A DNA stretch of 64,000 bases from Phallusia fumigata. Taxonomy: Eukaryota > Chordata > Ascidiacea > Phlebobranchia > Ascidiidae. Every line of letters starts with the position of its first letter. Position 1 is the first letter of the stretch. Shown one piece after another: positions 1-13,481 of this stretch. The position numbers and the translations under genes were made by a program. Below the pieces are notes generated by a model. The model searched no databases and was not told where the DNA came from. It was given only the letters and a program-made list of their open reading frames with translations. The stretch is taken from NCBI GenBank assembly GCA_008931825.1, contig QXVZ01015148.1:1-64000 (forward strand). The letters run 5' to 3'.

Positions 1-3000
1 CGCTCTTCGAGAGCTTAGATTACGGGCGCATGTTCGTTTGGCGTCGATGGCTGCGACCCTGCCTCGTGCGCTTGGTCGTTTGCAGCCGGTCGACGCCGAA
101 AAAGGGATATTACCATCCGCTAGACGGCCGCGTGAGAATTGTGTCTTTTTGTGGTGCCGCTGCTGTTTAATTGTTTTGCCAGCATTGCGATGCGTTTTAT
201 GCACGTGCACTTGTGGCTATTTGCAAATACCACAAACGAAAAGTTTGGCCAAATTTTAGTGTATTTGACGCAGTTACGTAGTTGCGCAAGAACATTCTCA
301 GACGTGATAATTTTCTGGTTATGATGTTAATTTTTTTCAACTGTGCTACGATAGGAGATGTGGTGAAAAGCGCGCGGCCAATCATTGACCGTCACTCAAC
401 TATCCATCAGACCACCGCCAATGCTTGGGAATCCTGTATACCGAAGCGAGCGGTCGCCCTTAGTCCTAAGCACCAAGGCGAGTTTTCTCCTGGCCTTTAT
501 ACTGATGTTATTTGAACATTTTTTATTTTTTTCTGTTTGTGGTTTGTTGTTTGGTGAAATGAAATCGTTAAAAATACGATAGTTACCGATCACATACACC
601 TCACAAAGCATGAGCGGGTCGTTGTTTTGACCCACGTTTCGCCAGCGGATTGCATCGTCGCATGATTGCACCCCCTCTGGTGTCCCGAACCAACAGGGAA
701 TATTACCTCTCTGTTCCACCCACTTCGTCGCTTATTTCACTTACATCGACCTATTCTGGAGCAAGAAGTGCTAACCGTTGCCAGACCAACATTTTGTCTA
801 CTTGAGGTAAACAACAAACGTAAAGTCTCCGCCATGACGCAGACCTCGCCTGTAATGTTACCTGCTGCTTGGGACCCGAGGCTGTGAACATTGTGCGAGT
901 TCCAGCAAACCACACTCCAGGACTAGATCTTGGAAATTCTTCTGTTTGTGGGTTTGCTTTTGACAAGAAAGTCGTCTAACGTACGTTTGGAATCATTGCT
1001 ACGGTTGGGTTGTTTATTGATCACGTGCATGGACAACGCACTGTTATCGAAATCAGGTTACTTGCTTGAAACATTTAAACGATTTAGCACCAAACTATTA
1101 TAAACATCTACACGACGATTGTACCTCGCTTTAGCAGAGAGATCAGTAAAATAAATGCAAAAACTTGTCAGGATTCTTACTCAAGTTCGTCTTGGATTTA
1201 AAAGCAGTTATTGAAGGCGAAAAGGTATCGAATGGCTCGCATCAGACACTTTGTTAGGTGCTGCGAACGCTTTTAGCCAACATATGCCCAGGATGCCTTT
1301 CAAGGGAGCAGTTGAAAAAAAACGAAATAACGGCGCATTTGTATTAGACAATCTTCCAAACTGTGCTATAACTAACATGCTCTACAACGAAAAAATGCGA
1401 ACAATTTATGGTTGTTTACTGACATAAAACTGATAGACAGCGTATTTTTTGTGATGCTGCTGTTTTTGGTAAGTTGTGGTATTTATGAGTGTTATTTGCT
1501 TACGCCAATCAATTTTTTCAACCGTTAGCATAACGGTCAGTTGTTTTGTTTATCGTGTCAACTAGTATTTATTAAAGCGTTGGCGTTTTATCTATTCGGA
1601 GAAAAAAGTAATCATTTGGAGGCTGACAACGATGGCCGAGGCAACCCCAAAACTACATTAATAATGAAACACAGCTGCCCTGTTGTAGCACCACTGTTTG
1701 CCTGGCAGCAAAACTCATGTGACTGTGTCAAAAGTGAGCGTACGGGTTTGCGTGACGTCACAAAGGGAAAAAAGCCGAATATTCGGTTTCGGACCGAACC
1801 TAATTCAGGCGATTCGGTGCATCGCCATACGAATAATGGGTTATCTGTTTATGCAATGACTTAACTACACGAACGTTTTCTAAAAATCTATTAATGCAAC
1901 AGCAGAGCCCCTTGAGGAGACCCTTTTCTTTTCCTGGTAATCCATTGGTAGTGATTAGTAACAAATTCCGGCCCGCAACATTGTACGCGGCTCATACACT
2001 GACAAAATTCCTACCACTTTTATTTACAAGCATATTCACGGAATTGTTAGCTGTAACCAAACTTCCGTGGCAAGCTTCAACCAAAACTTGCATATTTTCT
2101 TTGCATCGGGGACTTGCAAATCTCGACGTGCAGGCTAACTCCAGTCAGTTTAAAGAAGGGATGACCAACCTTCTTGCTACTGCGCATCAGACGTTTTTAC
2201 TCACGACTTCCACATAACCGCCGAGTTACCAAAAAATGCCAGGTGACAGATGTACGTCAACATACACTCTTTTGTGTCGTCACAAAAATGTAGAATGACA
2301 TGTCGCAGTATTCCAACAGACATTCTGTGAGAGCATGTTGGCTCACATGAAACAGCAGACTACTCATCAGGTGCAAGCGCAAAACTAAACTGAGGCTTTA
2401 TTGTAGTTTAATACATGTTGATTAGGAAACGGTAATGCAAAATGGCCGTGGATTAATTGGCAAATAATTGTCAGTTTGGAGTCATAAACGCCGTAACGTG
2501 TCAAAGCCCAAAACTTTTCGTGTGCAGGTTGTTTTGCCACCACGTCACTTGTTTTGAAGCAAACTAAATTTTTAATATGTAATAAAATATATTTTTTGTG
2601 TCTTCTTTCCACTTACATGTTTTTATCCATTTGATCACATATACTTAAATATACATGTGCGTGACCTCATTGAACAGCATCTGAGGCCGAAAGCGACCGT
2701 ATGTTGTGCGCCCCTGTGAGCAAAAAACCAGTGCACAACTTGCCGGGAGTGCAAAAGAAAGCAGCAGACAAAACGGTAAACGTACACAAATTAAGCCTCG
2801 GTTATGTGCTAAAGATCACGGGCTCTCAAACGACTATGCCACCCAGATTAAATATTCCGTCACTGGATATAATGCACGTGCCCAAACTTGACATTAACAG
2901 AGCAAGAGCTATGAACTAGGCTCGTTGCCTGTCCTTGCTTCCCATAGTTTCGCGACAGCCGTCTGGGATTTGTTGTAACAGGACACCTGCAAAATAAAAA

Positions 3001-6000
3001 CTGGAACTATTTCGAATAGCAAAGATCAACAAACAGGTTACCCGCAGCTTTACGCTGACGTTATCCTCCCGAGACGGTAAACAGTTCGTCACCCAAGGTT
3101 TCTTCGCGTGGTTAAACACCTGTAAAACATAGCTAAACTCTTGTATCACTTGCAACACGTCTTACATTAAGAAAGACACAGCATGCCGTGATATTATTGC
3201 TCTCGGTTAACGCAAAAGTCGGGACAATGCTACCAACGTACATACGTGATACTGCACCATGCGAACATTTCGCACCTGACAAACATGCGGTACCTAGCAA
3301 ACTTGTGGAACCAAGCATATCAGGTACCTAGCAAACAATGTACCAAATGTACGTCGCATGTCTGTAGAACCGTATGTACCTGTTGCACTTGACAAATCTG
3401 TTGTACACAAGTTGCCTGCTGTGTTTGAAAGGTAAAAAAGACGATTTGGCATGTACAACCCAAAGGTTGGCTTTCTATATGTTGACATTCGAATTACACT
3501 ATCACCCAATGGAGAATGACCTATAGTTACCTAAGCTTTTTATAGCTGAACTTGTTTCAACCAGCTGAAACGCATTGGGCCGCAAGCACGCAAAGTTTTT
3601 AATATCCGTTGTTCTGAATATATGTTAGGCTTTAGGTTCGAACAAAGCAAACAGTGCATAACAATGGCATGTTCTACTAACTGTCCAAGTTACATCCAGT
3701 TCAAAAATTCAGCCCATTTTAGGGGACCAGCTGGGTAATGACTAAAACACAGCAATTATTGCACCACTTTGGCATGTAAAACAAACTATCCTAATTTTAC
3801 CTAAATTTAGTAATTTGGTCCATTTTGGGGCTGGTGGGGCTAAATGGTAAAGTGCAGCAACACCACCACCCACTTAAGCTCCATTTAACTGGGACAAGTG
3901 GTTTATATGCCATCTAACCTAATTTCGTTTTAACTAATGCAAGCTGATTATGACAGAAACAGAGGGCCAGCAGGGTACCACTTGGTCCACGGGGTCAAAG
4001 TCTATTATCATATCTACAACTCTATGATCATATCTACAAGCTGTAAAATTTCATCCAAATCCAACAATTATTTCATGACAAAACAGCATGGACAAGCTGC
4101 AGGGAACAACAACAAAACAAACAGAGTGAAAACAATGTGTCCCTATTAGAAAGAGGACCCATAATAAGTGAGACTGTTTGGCATAAAAAGATCAACTGCC
4201 CCTTGGTATGTTAAATTGGACCCAGACTAAAAGAATTTTTCATGGGTTAAGAGCGGAATCGGGCAATGTGCTGAAAGTGGGTATTTTTAAAACTCACTTA
4301 TGCATGTATTCAAGCTGACAAGGCCATTTTCTGTTTTTTCCCACATGTGTAGGCTACCACTTCTACAGGATGCGTTACTCTAGTTTAAAAACATTTAAAT
4401 TATTATTACATGTACATACTTACAAACCTGCTGGGTATGGTACACACCATGCTTTGACTTGCAACAAGGCTCCCACATCAGTATATAAAAGCACAAGGCT
4501 GGGTATGCCCATTTCACTACAGGGTATTTAAACCTTTTTTCAGTTTCAATCAACGGTGCTGTTTGGCCATTATTGGCACTGCAAACATTTTAGTTATTAC
4601 AGTCTCAACACATATGCGATCGCCTCTTAATATTCACAGCCGTCGTGTGTTAAAAGGGAGCACACTAACATATGCAGTGTTGATTTTAGATGTTGATGAC
4701 TTTTCTAGTTCAGTGAAACACATGCAACCAAGACACAGTTACAACCTGTAATTTTGAGTGGCGACCTTGGCAAATTTACAACTAAAAGTCCAGAACTGCT
4801 GTATTTATTCCAAAGCCATTTATTGGTCTCAGGTCAGTGCAGTTGTTCAACCCTTATTGTAAAATAAATTTGGCCTCATTACATGCTTTGAAAAATGGGC
4901 ACATGGAATAACAGCTGGACACATTAAAAAATGTAATAGTCACTGCAGGTGTAGTGTGGACCACTGCACAAAATTGCCCCAAGTCCATGACAACCTTATT
5001 CTCTAGCAGTTTCTTAAAACATCAAGGTGGGCAAGGTGAGCAATTCCGCTTTCAGGCGTGTCGCATAAAGAAGCTTATTATTACCATTGGATATTAGGGA
5101 CAGAAGGGTGGGATTATAAAATTGAAAAAAAAATTGAAAAAATGCAGATAAAAAAAGCGAAGTAACAAGCGGACGCTTTAGTTTTTAAAGGTGCAGAACC
5201 TCCTCATGCGAGCCACTTGTATGTCTTATTTAAAGGGAAATCAACCACCTTGCACTTGAGAGAAACCCATTTTCTACACTTGCAGTGGTGGTAGACTGGC
5301 AGTCAATGCATCTGCATGCCTTGTTGCATATTCTGCTAAAACTTTAAAGCGCACATTTGGTAGGTTTCAGCTAGTCTGTTAGGGCAAAGTTTTAAAGTGA
5401 AATAAAATTTAGGATCTTTGAACACCTTTTTCAGGCTGGCAGTGGTCAAGGTAAATTGGATAGCCGTGGCAATGGCAAGTATTTAAAATGTTTGTACCAT
5501 AAACCCACGCTTTTAACATAACAGCAAAGCCGAAAGGTCAATCTTTATTGCACACTTACCTTGAAATGCTGAAAAACCGCTACCAAACTCACATCACCTT
5601 CCGCCACCAACATCAAGACACAAATGACGATATTTGCACAATTTCAAAAAGACCCCTACTAGTAGTGACGTACTTAAATCGTTGAAGCGTGTCCACTGCT
5701 AAGGTGGCAATAAACACGTTCGGTTTCGTTTAACTATATGTTTCATTAATAAAAGCAATTCCTTATTTTGTTGCATATTTACACATAACGGTTAAGGTAC
5801 CGCGTTAATTGTTTTTGGTCTCAATAGGAAATCAAATCTGTCCGAAGCTCTATACACGTGACTTCGTTTTCGAACTCCTCGAAACGATAAACAATGGTAC
5901 ACGTTTGTACTTGCAGTCCAAGACCGGTAGATAATCTTGGACTTTATCGTTGACATTGTTTTTGCGCTTTTTCCTATCGTTGCTGAATAGTTCACAGATC

Positions 6001-6069
6001 TTGTACCTGATTTAACGCTACAAAATTTTATCGTACTTCCTTTATTCAGGCCAGCAGTAAAAGTGAGTT
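1..6069. other. Gene-poor region upstream of ALG1
   Basis: I see no gene I can support here. Open frames are short, mostly lack an ATG, and match no family I recognise. About the first 900 bases are somewhat richer in GC. Around 3270-3400 there is a set of degenerate short repeats (listed separately). Between about 3700 and 4250 several loosely similar stretches with phrases such as CCAGCAGGGTACCACTTGG and GGCATGTAAAACA recur, which may be an old diverged repeat. The last few hundred bases before 6070 should hold the ALG1 promoter and 5' UTR, but no core promoter element is clear. Confidence 0.5.
3271..3400. repeat. Degenerate short tandem repeats
   Basis: The 14-mer GGTACCTAGCAAAC occurs at 3289-3302 and again at 3323-3336, 34 bases apart. 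Weaker relatives with the pattern ACCT then GACAAA flank them, near 3271-3288 and 3374-3400. This looks like a decayed minisatellite or an internal repeat of an old element. No coding function is visible. Confidence 0.45.
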
Positions 6070-9000
6070 ATGAACGACTACTTACTTGCCGAAATAAACT
6101 ACTGGATCTTAACGCCAGTCAGTTTGTTTTTCCGTGCAGTATTGGTTTTATTTGTGTGCACCACCTTTCGTCGTTTATGGGTTTACAAGAAAAAGTTGAG
6201 GCGCGTTTCTGTGGTTGTTCTTGGCGATGTAGGAAGGAGCCCAAGAATGTCATACCACTCTTTGTCATTGGCACATCATGGATACGATGTGAATTTGGTT
6301 GGATACTGTGGTATGTTTGTTTTTACTCAGAACTATTGCTAAGTTTACATTCGTTACATCCGCAACTTAATGTTATAATTTTGAAAAATTAGTTGCTAGC
6401 TGTATTAAGTCATGATAATGGGGCAAAATCCAAAATATCTTTTTGAAAGTTGTACATTGCTTTTTTTTGCACACTTTGGGTTTTTGCATGTATACATTAA
6501 AGCCTACTCTAGTGCAAACTTTTATTTTAGAATCAACTCCGCATCAACAGATTTTGGACTCTGAGAATATTAGGCTGGGGTCATTAATGCCTTGTCCAAC
6601 AATTAATGGTAAATGTATGCAAGTATGTCAAGTGTTACATGGACGTTAATGTGTCATGGTGTATGTGCAGGAATCCCAAGATTGGTTTCTTATGTCTACA
6701 AAGTTCTCTTTCAAACCCTGAACTTGTTGTGGGTAATGGGATGGAAAATTGAAGCTTCTGAATACATTCTTGTTCAGGTGTGCATTCTATCATACACGGA
6801 CCGAACCATGTCTCTTTGTACCCAAAGTTTGTTTTTTTACTTTAGGGTTTCAAATTAGAAAAAATTTATATAGCTTTAATCACTGTATTGCAAAACCATA
6901 CAGTCACTTTGTAGCAAAAGCAACCCATTCCAGCATTTCCAGAAAAACAACAACACAGCCTATGTATGGGTCTTATTTAAAATAAAGCGTCAGAGATTAT
7001 TATGTTTAAATATTTGCTTAAATGAACGGACATAAAATAGCCAGATGTCAATGTTGTGTGCTACAGCTGTATTTTGTGTTCAAATTGACAAATATTGTGT
7101 TTGCAAAGGCTGTAAACATGTGACAGTGAATTTTAGTCTATCTGTATTTATCATCATATTTAATCCATAGAATCCACCATGCATTCCAACACTTGCTGTA
7201 TGTCTGTTGATAAGCGTTTTCAATGGAAGTAGATTAATTATTGATTGGCACAACTATGGATATTCGATTCTTGCCTTGTCCTTAAACAATACCCACCCAC
7301 TTGTCAACATTGCCAAACGGTAAGATTTTTTTTAATGTCAATGTGTCTCAACCACAGAAAACACATTTTTTTGCTGTATCCAAAAAAGAAATAGTTCAAC
7401 AGTCATAAATGTCCTGTTTTTTTTATGACACAGGTATGAAGAACTCTTTGGGCAGCTGTCATCAGGAAATCTCTGTGTTACCAATGCAATGAAGAATGAC
7501 TTAGAAAAAAGATGGCATATATGGTAAGCTTCTCAAAAAAACTCAACGTTCCTTGCCATATGAACATGTTAACAAAACGCATTATTTTTTGCAGTGCAGA
7601 AGTGATGCATGATAGACCAAGTGCAAGATTTAGGCAACTCGACAATCAAGGCAAGCACAGGGTAAAATAAATTTGACAATGACTAACAAATCCAGCATAC
7701 ATATAAATGTGTTATACTAAAAGTGTTTTTTTTTAAAGCTCTTCGCAAAGCTAATGAAGACACACCCACAGTTCTCTGCATCTGGTGCGGATAGTGACCA
7801 ACAAACCCGATTTACATTGTCTAACAGTGATGGCAGTGTATTACTAAAAGATGATCGCCCAGCTTTGGTCATCAGCAGCACAAGTTGGACAGGTCAGTGT
7901 TTTGACGATATTAACTGTCATTTTTTACAGTCTTTCCCTTTGAGATAATAAAGTGTAGGACAGTATGTCGCTTGTGGATTTTAGCCAAGATTGCTGGTTA
8001 GTGCCAATGTGCTGCTCAAGTTAGGTTGTATCTTTCAAGCCAACCTTGCCTGTAGTGCAACAAACACAATATTCTTCCTATTTGAAATATAATGAGGTAA
8101 TGCAGAAAAAAAAATTAAAAACACAAAATGCAGTAACAGCTTGCATTATAAACATAACTTGAGGTATTAAAACAGTTTTGTTTTAGATGATGAAGACTTC
8201 TCAGTTCTGTTAAAAGCCTTACAAAGTAAGTATTTATGCGAAATCGTTCAGTTATTAAATAATCATATGTATTCAATGGGATTTGTTTTTCAGTGTATGA
8301 GGAGGTTGTATGCAGGAAGGATTCAAATTTGCCAGACATACTTTGTGCCATAACAGGTATTTTTTGGTTTTGAGCATTTCAACATCTTTAAATCAATGGC
8401 CCCAATTTCTGTTATTTGATTTGCCAAGCACAAAAATTGCAGTTTAACTGGTTTACTAAGTTTTGTAATTAACTCAGTGGTGTATATGCAGGAAAAGGTC
8501 CCAACAAAACGTATTACCAGAAGTTGATTGCTTCAAAGAACTGGCAACATGTGCAAGTGATAACACCTTGGCTCGAAGCAGAGGATTACCCAACATTACT
8601 GGGTACTGTGACTACATTTAACAATCTTAGAACAAAACATACACTGTAATGCCTAAAGTTGGAAAGAAGTATTAAATAGTGTGTAAATGAGTAAATGTTA
8701 GACACAGAGCTACTTGACACCATCAACCAAAAAATAAACATAAGGGAACGTTTATGTAGTAAATGCAAATGTTTCGACAATTGCTATTGTCAACATAATC
8801 AGTGGATAATGCAATACAATGTATTTAATGTGTACAAGTTCTCTGGCAATTATTCTTTTAATTAGGCCACTGTTAAAGTTCGTGTCGTGTGAAAAATAAC
8901 AACTTTGAGCAGCAATAGGCAAAAAGATGGTCTGCCGGCAAAAACAAAAATGATTATTGGCATAAATTTTGGATTCCAACTAATACACTCTTCACAGCAT

Positions 9001-9547
9001 GTGGGGATCTTGGTGTCAGCCTGCACACATCATCTAGTGGTTTGGATTTACCAATGAAAGTGGTCGATATGTTCGGTTGCTGTCTGCCAGTTGCAGCTAT
9101 AAATTTTTCATGGTGAGTTGATCGTGTAACATATACCTTATTACCACAGCTGTTACTGGTAATGGAGGGGTGTGCATATCCAAAGCTATGAGGGCATGTA
9201 TATGAAGCCAAAGTTTTTTTTAATGATTGGTACTGATAATAGTATACTGTTGGACAAATCACAAAACAAAGAAATTTTTGTCATCCTTGGGGTAGGGATA
9301 TCCATGCTAAGTTGTTAAATCCAACTTATCCAAACTTTTTAACAGTTTAGACGAGCTTGTCCAAGATGGTGTGAACGGATTTGTGTTTGAAGATTCTAAT
9401 GAACTGTGCGCGCAATTTCAGCAAGCTTTCACCCATTTCCCACACAATCAAATCTTGCTGAACAAATTTCGAACCAACGTCAAATCATTTCGCGAAAGGA
9501 CTTGGGATGATGCTTGGGATGAAATTGTTTTACCCTTGTTTAAATGA
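6070..9547 (+). CDS. ALG1: ALG1, chitobiosyldiphosphodolichol beta-mannosyltransferase
   Basis: ALG1 transfers the first mannose from GDP-mannose to GlcNAc2-PP-dolichol on the cytosolic face of the ER, an early step of N-glycan precursor assembly (family GT33, GT-B fold). Twelve exons keep phase throughout: 6070-6310, 6531-6608, 6671-6777, 7171-7319, 7434-7523, 7595-7661, 7739-7892, 8187-8225, 8294-8356, 8492-8602, 8998-9112, 9346-9547. They give 471 aa against 464 in human. An N-terminal membrane anchor lies at about residues 12-31, then GDVGRSPRM (52-60), IDWHNYGYS (166-174), and in the donor-binding half [18 protein letters not shown] (about 376-393). The start is the first ATG in frame and sits before the anchor. 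An ATTAAA at 9700-9705 could be its poly(A) signal. The gene is tail-to-tail with WBP2. No broken motif was seen. Confidence 0.95.
8757..8863 (+). repeat. Copy of TTAATTA-ended repeat in ALG1 intron 10
   Basis: This stretch shares the phrase ACAAGTTCTCTGGCA, followed by an A/T-rich end close to TTTTAATTA, with the repeat at 37857-38086 and with 62331-62410 (opposite strand). It lies inside an intron between exons 10 and 11 of ALG1. It is probably one arm or a decayed copy of a small non-autonomous DNA element. Confidence 0.5.
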
Positions 9548-10072
9548 AAAAGTAATCATAATTGTTAGACAATCTATGCATATTTTGCTTTAGTTTGCAG
9601 TAGTCCAAACAATGAAGTTATTTGAGCCGTTGCTTACTATGTTACCTTTCAAAAGTGCTGAATCGATTGTTTGAATGCATTTGTTGTATTTACAAAAACA
9701 TTAAAACAAAGAAATGATTACACTACTTTTACTTCACACATTGCACAATAACGATCGAATGGAAACACAGTTTGAAACTTTAAATTCAGAAATGCGTCGA
9801 AGACTTTTCATTCAGTTCTTTACTTGCACATATTTCTAAACAGTTGCCTAGCGTAACTGTTACTTTAAAGTTCAAGCATCAAGAACAGTAAGCTAGCACC
9901 TTTCACACTGTGCTTAAGCAATAGTGACAGTTGATCAGTTCAAGTACCACCAGCAATGAATATTAAAACAGATTAAGCCCATTTACACAGATGTAGTTGT
10001 TTAATTCACAAAGAAACGTGATAAAAAAAACTGTACAACTGTCTGAAGATCCATTAGAATAATACCCAACAC
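9548..10072. other. Convergent 3' ends of ALG1 and WBP2
   Basis: The 525 bases between the two stop codons hold no gene. ATTAAA at 9700-9705 (+) and at 10000-10005 (- strand, TTTAAT on +) are candidate poly(A) signals for ALG1 and WBP2, so the two 3' UTRs may end close to each other without a long overlap. Confidence 0.45.
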
Positions 10073-13000
10073 TTAATTATCTTTCTTTGCGATGTCGTCA
10101 TACTTGGGAGGTGCCTGTGCCTGAGTTTCATAACCTGGTGGCAAACTGGATTGAGAAGCCTCCATTGCTTTGCTTCCTGTTATCATAGAAAAAAAATTGG
10201 ATCAATAATGCCAGAAAATATATGGTGACATATAACAGAATAAATTGGATCAATTGCAATGCAGGACTGTTACTAAAATTGTAACCAAGGAATGTAATTG
10301 TCAACAGTAGATTGAGCCATTGCGATATGGCTGACCATCTTATGTCAACACTATTTCACCAGGAAAGCTTAACATTACAGCAAAACATTAGTATGCAGTC
10401 TGATATAGTGCATTTTATCTTTACCCACTACTTGTGCATTTCAATTTAGTGCTACTGTTAACTGACTTTCACCTGCCTAAGTAAGTAATTTTCACTTCTA
10501 TATTTTTTTGGATTACTGCCCAAAAAGATGAATAAACTCTGTCTTCTTCCACACGGTATACTATCTTTTGTAGGACTAACAAAGTTTAAATGTATAAACT
10601 TAGCATTTTAAGGGCTGACATTTTATTGCAGTGGTGTTTAGCGTTTGCTGGAGGGCCAAATGCAGCTAACTGGATTCGATTGTGGACCGCACCTTCGTTT
10701 TAGCATGTGTTGACTAAGTTTTATTGAAGAAAAGAACATCTAAATTCATAAAACTGGGACCACTTGCAACTGAGTTTGTCAGTAGTATTCCTAGCAGAAA
10801 GAGTTATACCAAGTTGCCTGCTCAATCCTTTTTTCGTTTCAGGGAGTGTGCTTGATACCAGGTAATAATTATATTGCCAAATAAGTATTTTTAAGTTAAG
10901 CCTTTCCTCAACCTAAAGTTAATTTACAATGTCCAGTTAAGCCAATCTAAGTATCCACAGTTCCTAACAATAGGTAAAAACAGCACTTACTTTCTGATGG
11001 GTTCATGTTGGCATAGCCTTGTTGGGGGTATGCTGGTGGGTTAAACGGTGCTGGGGCCTGTGGCGGGTACATAGGTGGGGCTGTTGGGGGGTACATATGT
11101 GGTGGGGCAGCCCCTCCATTTTGTGCGGGGAAGTAATAAGCATTGGATGACCCAGCAACGGGAGCACCAGGTACTGAAGCAGTTGGGTACACCACTGTAG
11201 TTGTCTGAACTTGATACATTGGTTGAGGTGCTACAAACAAATAACGCTAGGTTAGCTGTTGGTGTTGGGGTGGATTTTGCAAACCCAAGCTTTTATACAC
11301 AGTATCTATTAACAAAGATTATTTATTTGTTCTGTCAGAGTTTTAAACCACTGTAGTCCTTATTGACACTTTGCTTGTATATTGCTGTTGTTAACTGGAC
11401 CATCACACATCTATATATTTGCAAACAAGTGAGGGAAAATTGTATACCAGGCATAAAATATGACAAAAATGTCTATTTATATAACTTTGCTAGGGTTAGT
11501 TTCAGTTTCCTGTCCATTTGAGTCCACAAAAAAACTTGGTCATTGCAGCCATTAAACAACTCACGTTTTGTAGCCAGTTTCACAAGTTGTTGTCCAATAT
11601 CGATTGCTCCGCCGCTTTTGAATGTTATTTCAAACACTGCTGAACCTTCCCAACCACCTACAAAATACAAAAAAGACAAGTTTCATAAAAGTTCTGTTTT
11701 TTAATTTGTTAACAATGGTATGCTCATGATGCCACAAGCACATTTATGTTTTGCTTGATGGTTAGTCCGGCTTTGTATGCAACAATCACAAAATTAGCTC
11801 TCGCAGGCATACATGCTTTTGGAAAGACGAGTGCATTTTTGTGATTTAACTGCCACCAAATTGTCTCGCCGGGCAGGCAAACATGTAAAAAGCCTGAATG
11901 TATTGCATTACAACAAAACTGCCTCTTGTGTTTTGTTGCAAACTTGCAAGTAATAAATACTTTTATGTTGTTAGTTCAAGAATAGGATTCAGTATTCTAG
12001 ATTTGATTTAACCAGATTGGAATATTCTAGAATAGTACATTATTCTGGATTGCCCGTCCCTACTTTTAACACATATTTGAAGCTCTAGGGGTAATTACTG
12101 GGCCAATCATTTTGAAATTTTTAAACAACATGTATGGAAGCAACAATTTTATTATTAAATTTAATGATATACATTTTGGTTTGTATTTTTGACCAACATA
12201 GTCTGCGACTAAAGGAATATTTTGGGGTAAAAAGGTGTAAATTAAAAAGTTTGTATGCATAAAGCTTACCATTTTTCTCGGCCACAATTTTTCCTTGAAG
12301 GTAGTTGGCACCAAACACAGGCTGCTTGATTTCAAAGTCCTTTATTTGCCGGAAGGGCATGCTTAGCTCATGCATCATGTCACTATTCTTGCCGTTCTTG
12401 AAAATTAACTAAAAAGTACAAAACAGTTAGGTAAAGTGGTATGTTCATGAAAATGTGGTATGTTCATGAAAAAGTCTTAATTTATTTAAAAAGTTTATTT
12501 TAACTGTATCAAGCTTTAGACCACCTTGCACTTTACATTTCTAATCAACTTTACTCTGGTGTCACATATATAGGGTACATTATAAAATGTACAGAATCTT
12601 CTGGTCTGCACCCTTACATGACCTGGTAAATTATTTAAGGGCACCTTTACCCAACTTAACACCTGCATTAGTTTTAGCCAACTTAATGCCATATCTTGAG
12701 TACATAGGTGTCGATTTCCAGGGTGGCGGCCACCCCACTGAAAATTTCTAGGGTGGCAGTCATTATAAAAAGTGTATGCTGCCACCCCAGAAATTTTCGA
12801 TATACCATTGTACGCAATATTTACGCTGTATGCAGCGACAATAATAGCGATATCAGATAGTATAACAACGCTACAAACCAACAGGTGTACCAATACTTGA
12901 GTAATAGATATTTTCTAATCTCAAACTCAACACCAGGATAGCACAAACAGTACACATGATTTGTGATGTGCCAACCGACTGTGCAAATATCTAAATTTAA

Positions 13001-13481
13001 TAAAAAATGGTTTTACCCTGTAATTAGTGAGATAAACATTTCCAGTTTTTGTTCCTTTCATGTGCTCACTTGAGTGGGTAAACTTCTTGAATGTCACAAC
13101 AACATCGTCTTCTTGTCGCAAAATCCTGCAACATGACTAACTTAATGAAACGTTTTTGAACTTTCACTAAATTGTATGTTTGTTGATGCATGGTGAATGC
13201 ACCAGGTTAATACCACTGGCTTTAAATCCGTTTAAGTATTGGGTTAGTCATCTTTACAAGTTAAAAAAAATGCACAATGAACACAATGACAGTTTTAGGG
13301 TACTATGGTGCATGAAGTTAAGCCTTAAGTGAAAAAAAGTAGCAAAATTTAAATTAGAATTTAAACAGGTTTTTTGCTGACTACTGATACAAAAAAGGGA
13401 ATTTATACCAGTTGTTGGTAATACTTACATTTCACCCGGACTCAAAAAGAGTTGTGCTCCACTACATTGATTGAGAGTCAT
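10073..13481 (-). CDS. WBP2: WBP2, WW-domain-binding protein 2
   Basis: WBP2 is a small adaptor with a GRAM/PH-like domain and a proline-rich tail whose PPxY motifs bind WW domains (YAP/TAZ, Nedd4-type ligases); in vertebrates it acts as a transcriptional co-activator. Six exons, in transcript order: 13429-13481, 13017-13125, 12270-12408, 11565-11657, 10991-11230, 10073-10176. They give 245 aa (human 261). The GRAM-like part (about residues 18-131) carries KGTKTGNVYLTNYR, EIKQPVFGANYLQG and GGWEGSAVFEITFKSGGAI, all close to human. The tail has four PPxY motifs: PPMY 183-186, PPAY 196-199, PPGY 224-227 and PPKY 234-237. The start MTLNQ matches human MALN. WBP2NL (PAWP) is the vertebrate paralogue, so this gene may stand for both. 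Confidence 0.94.
12740..12798. repeat. Foldback (hairpin) repeat in WBP2 intron 2
   Basis: Bases 12740-12759 are the reverse complement of 12779-12798 with a single mismatch, giving a 20-bp stem and a 19-base loop. The arms include the phrase GGGTGGCAG. Nearby bases (12718-12735) repeat GGGTGGCGGCCACCCC. This is typical of a small foldback or MITE-like element. Confidence 0.55.

Noticed and set aside
12516-12893. 125-codon minus-strand open frame inside WBP2 intron 2
   Set aside because: It overlaps the foldback repeat and shows no family similarity.
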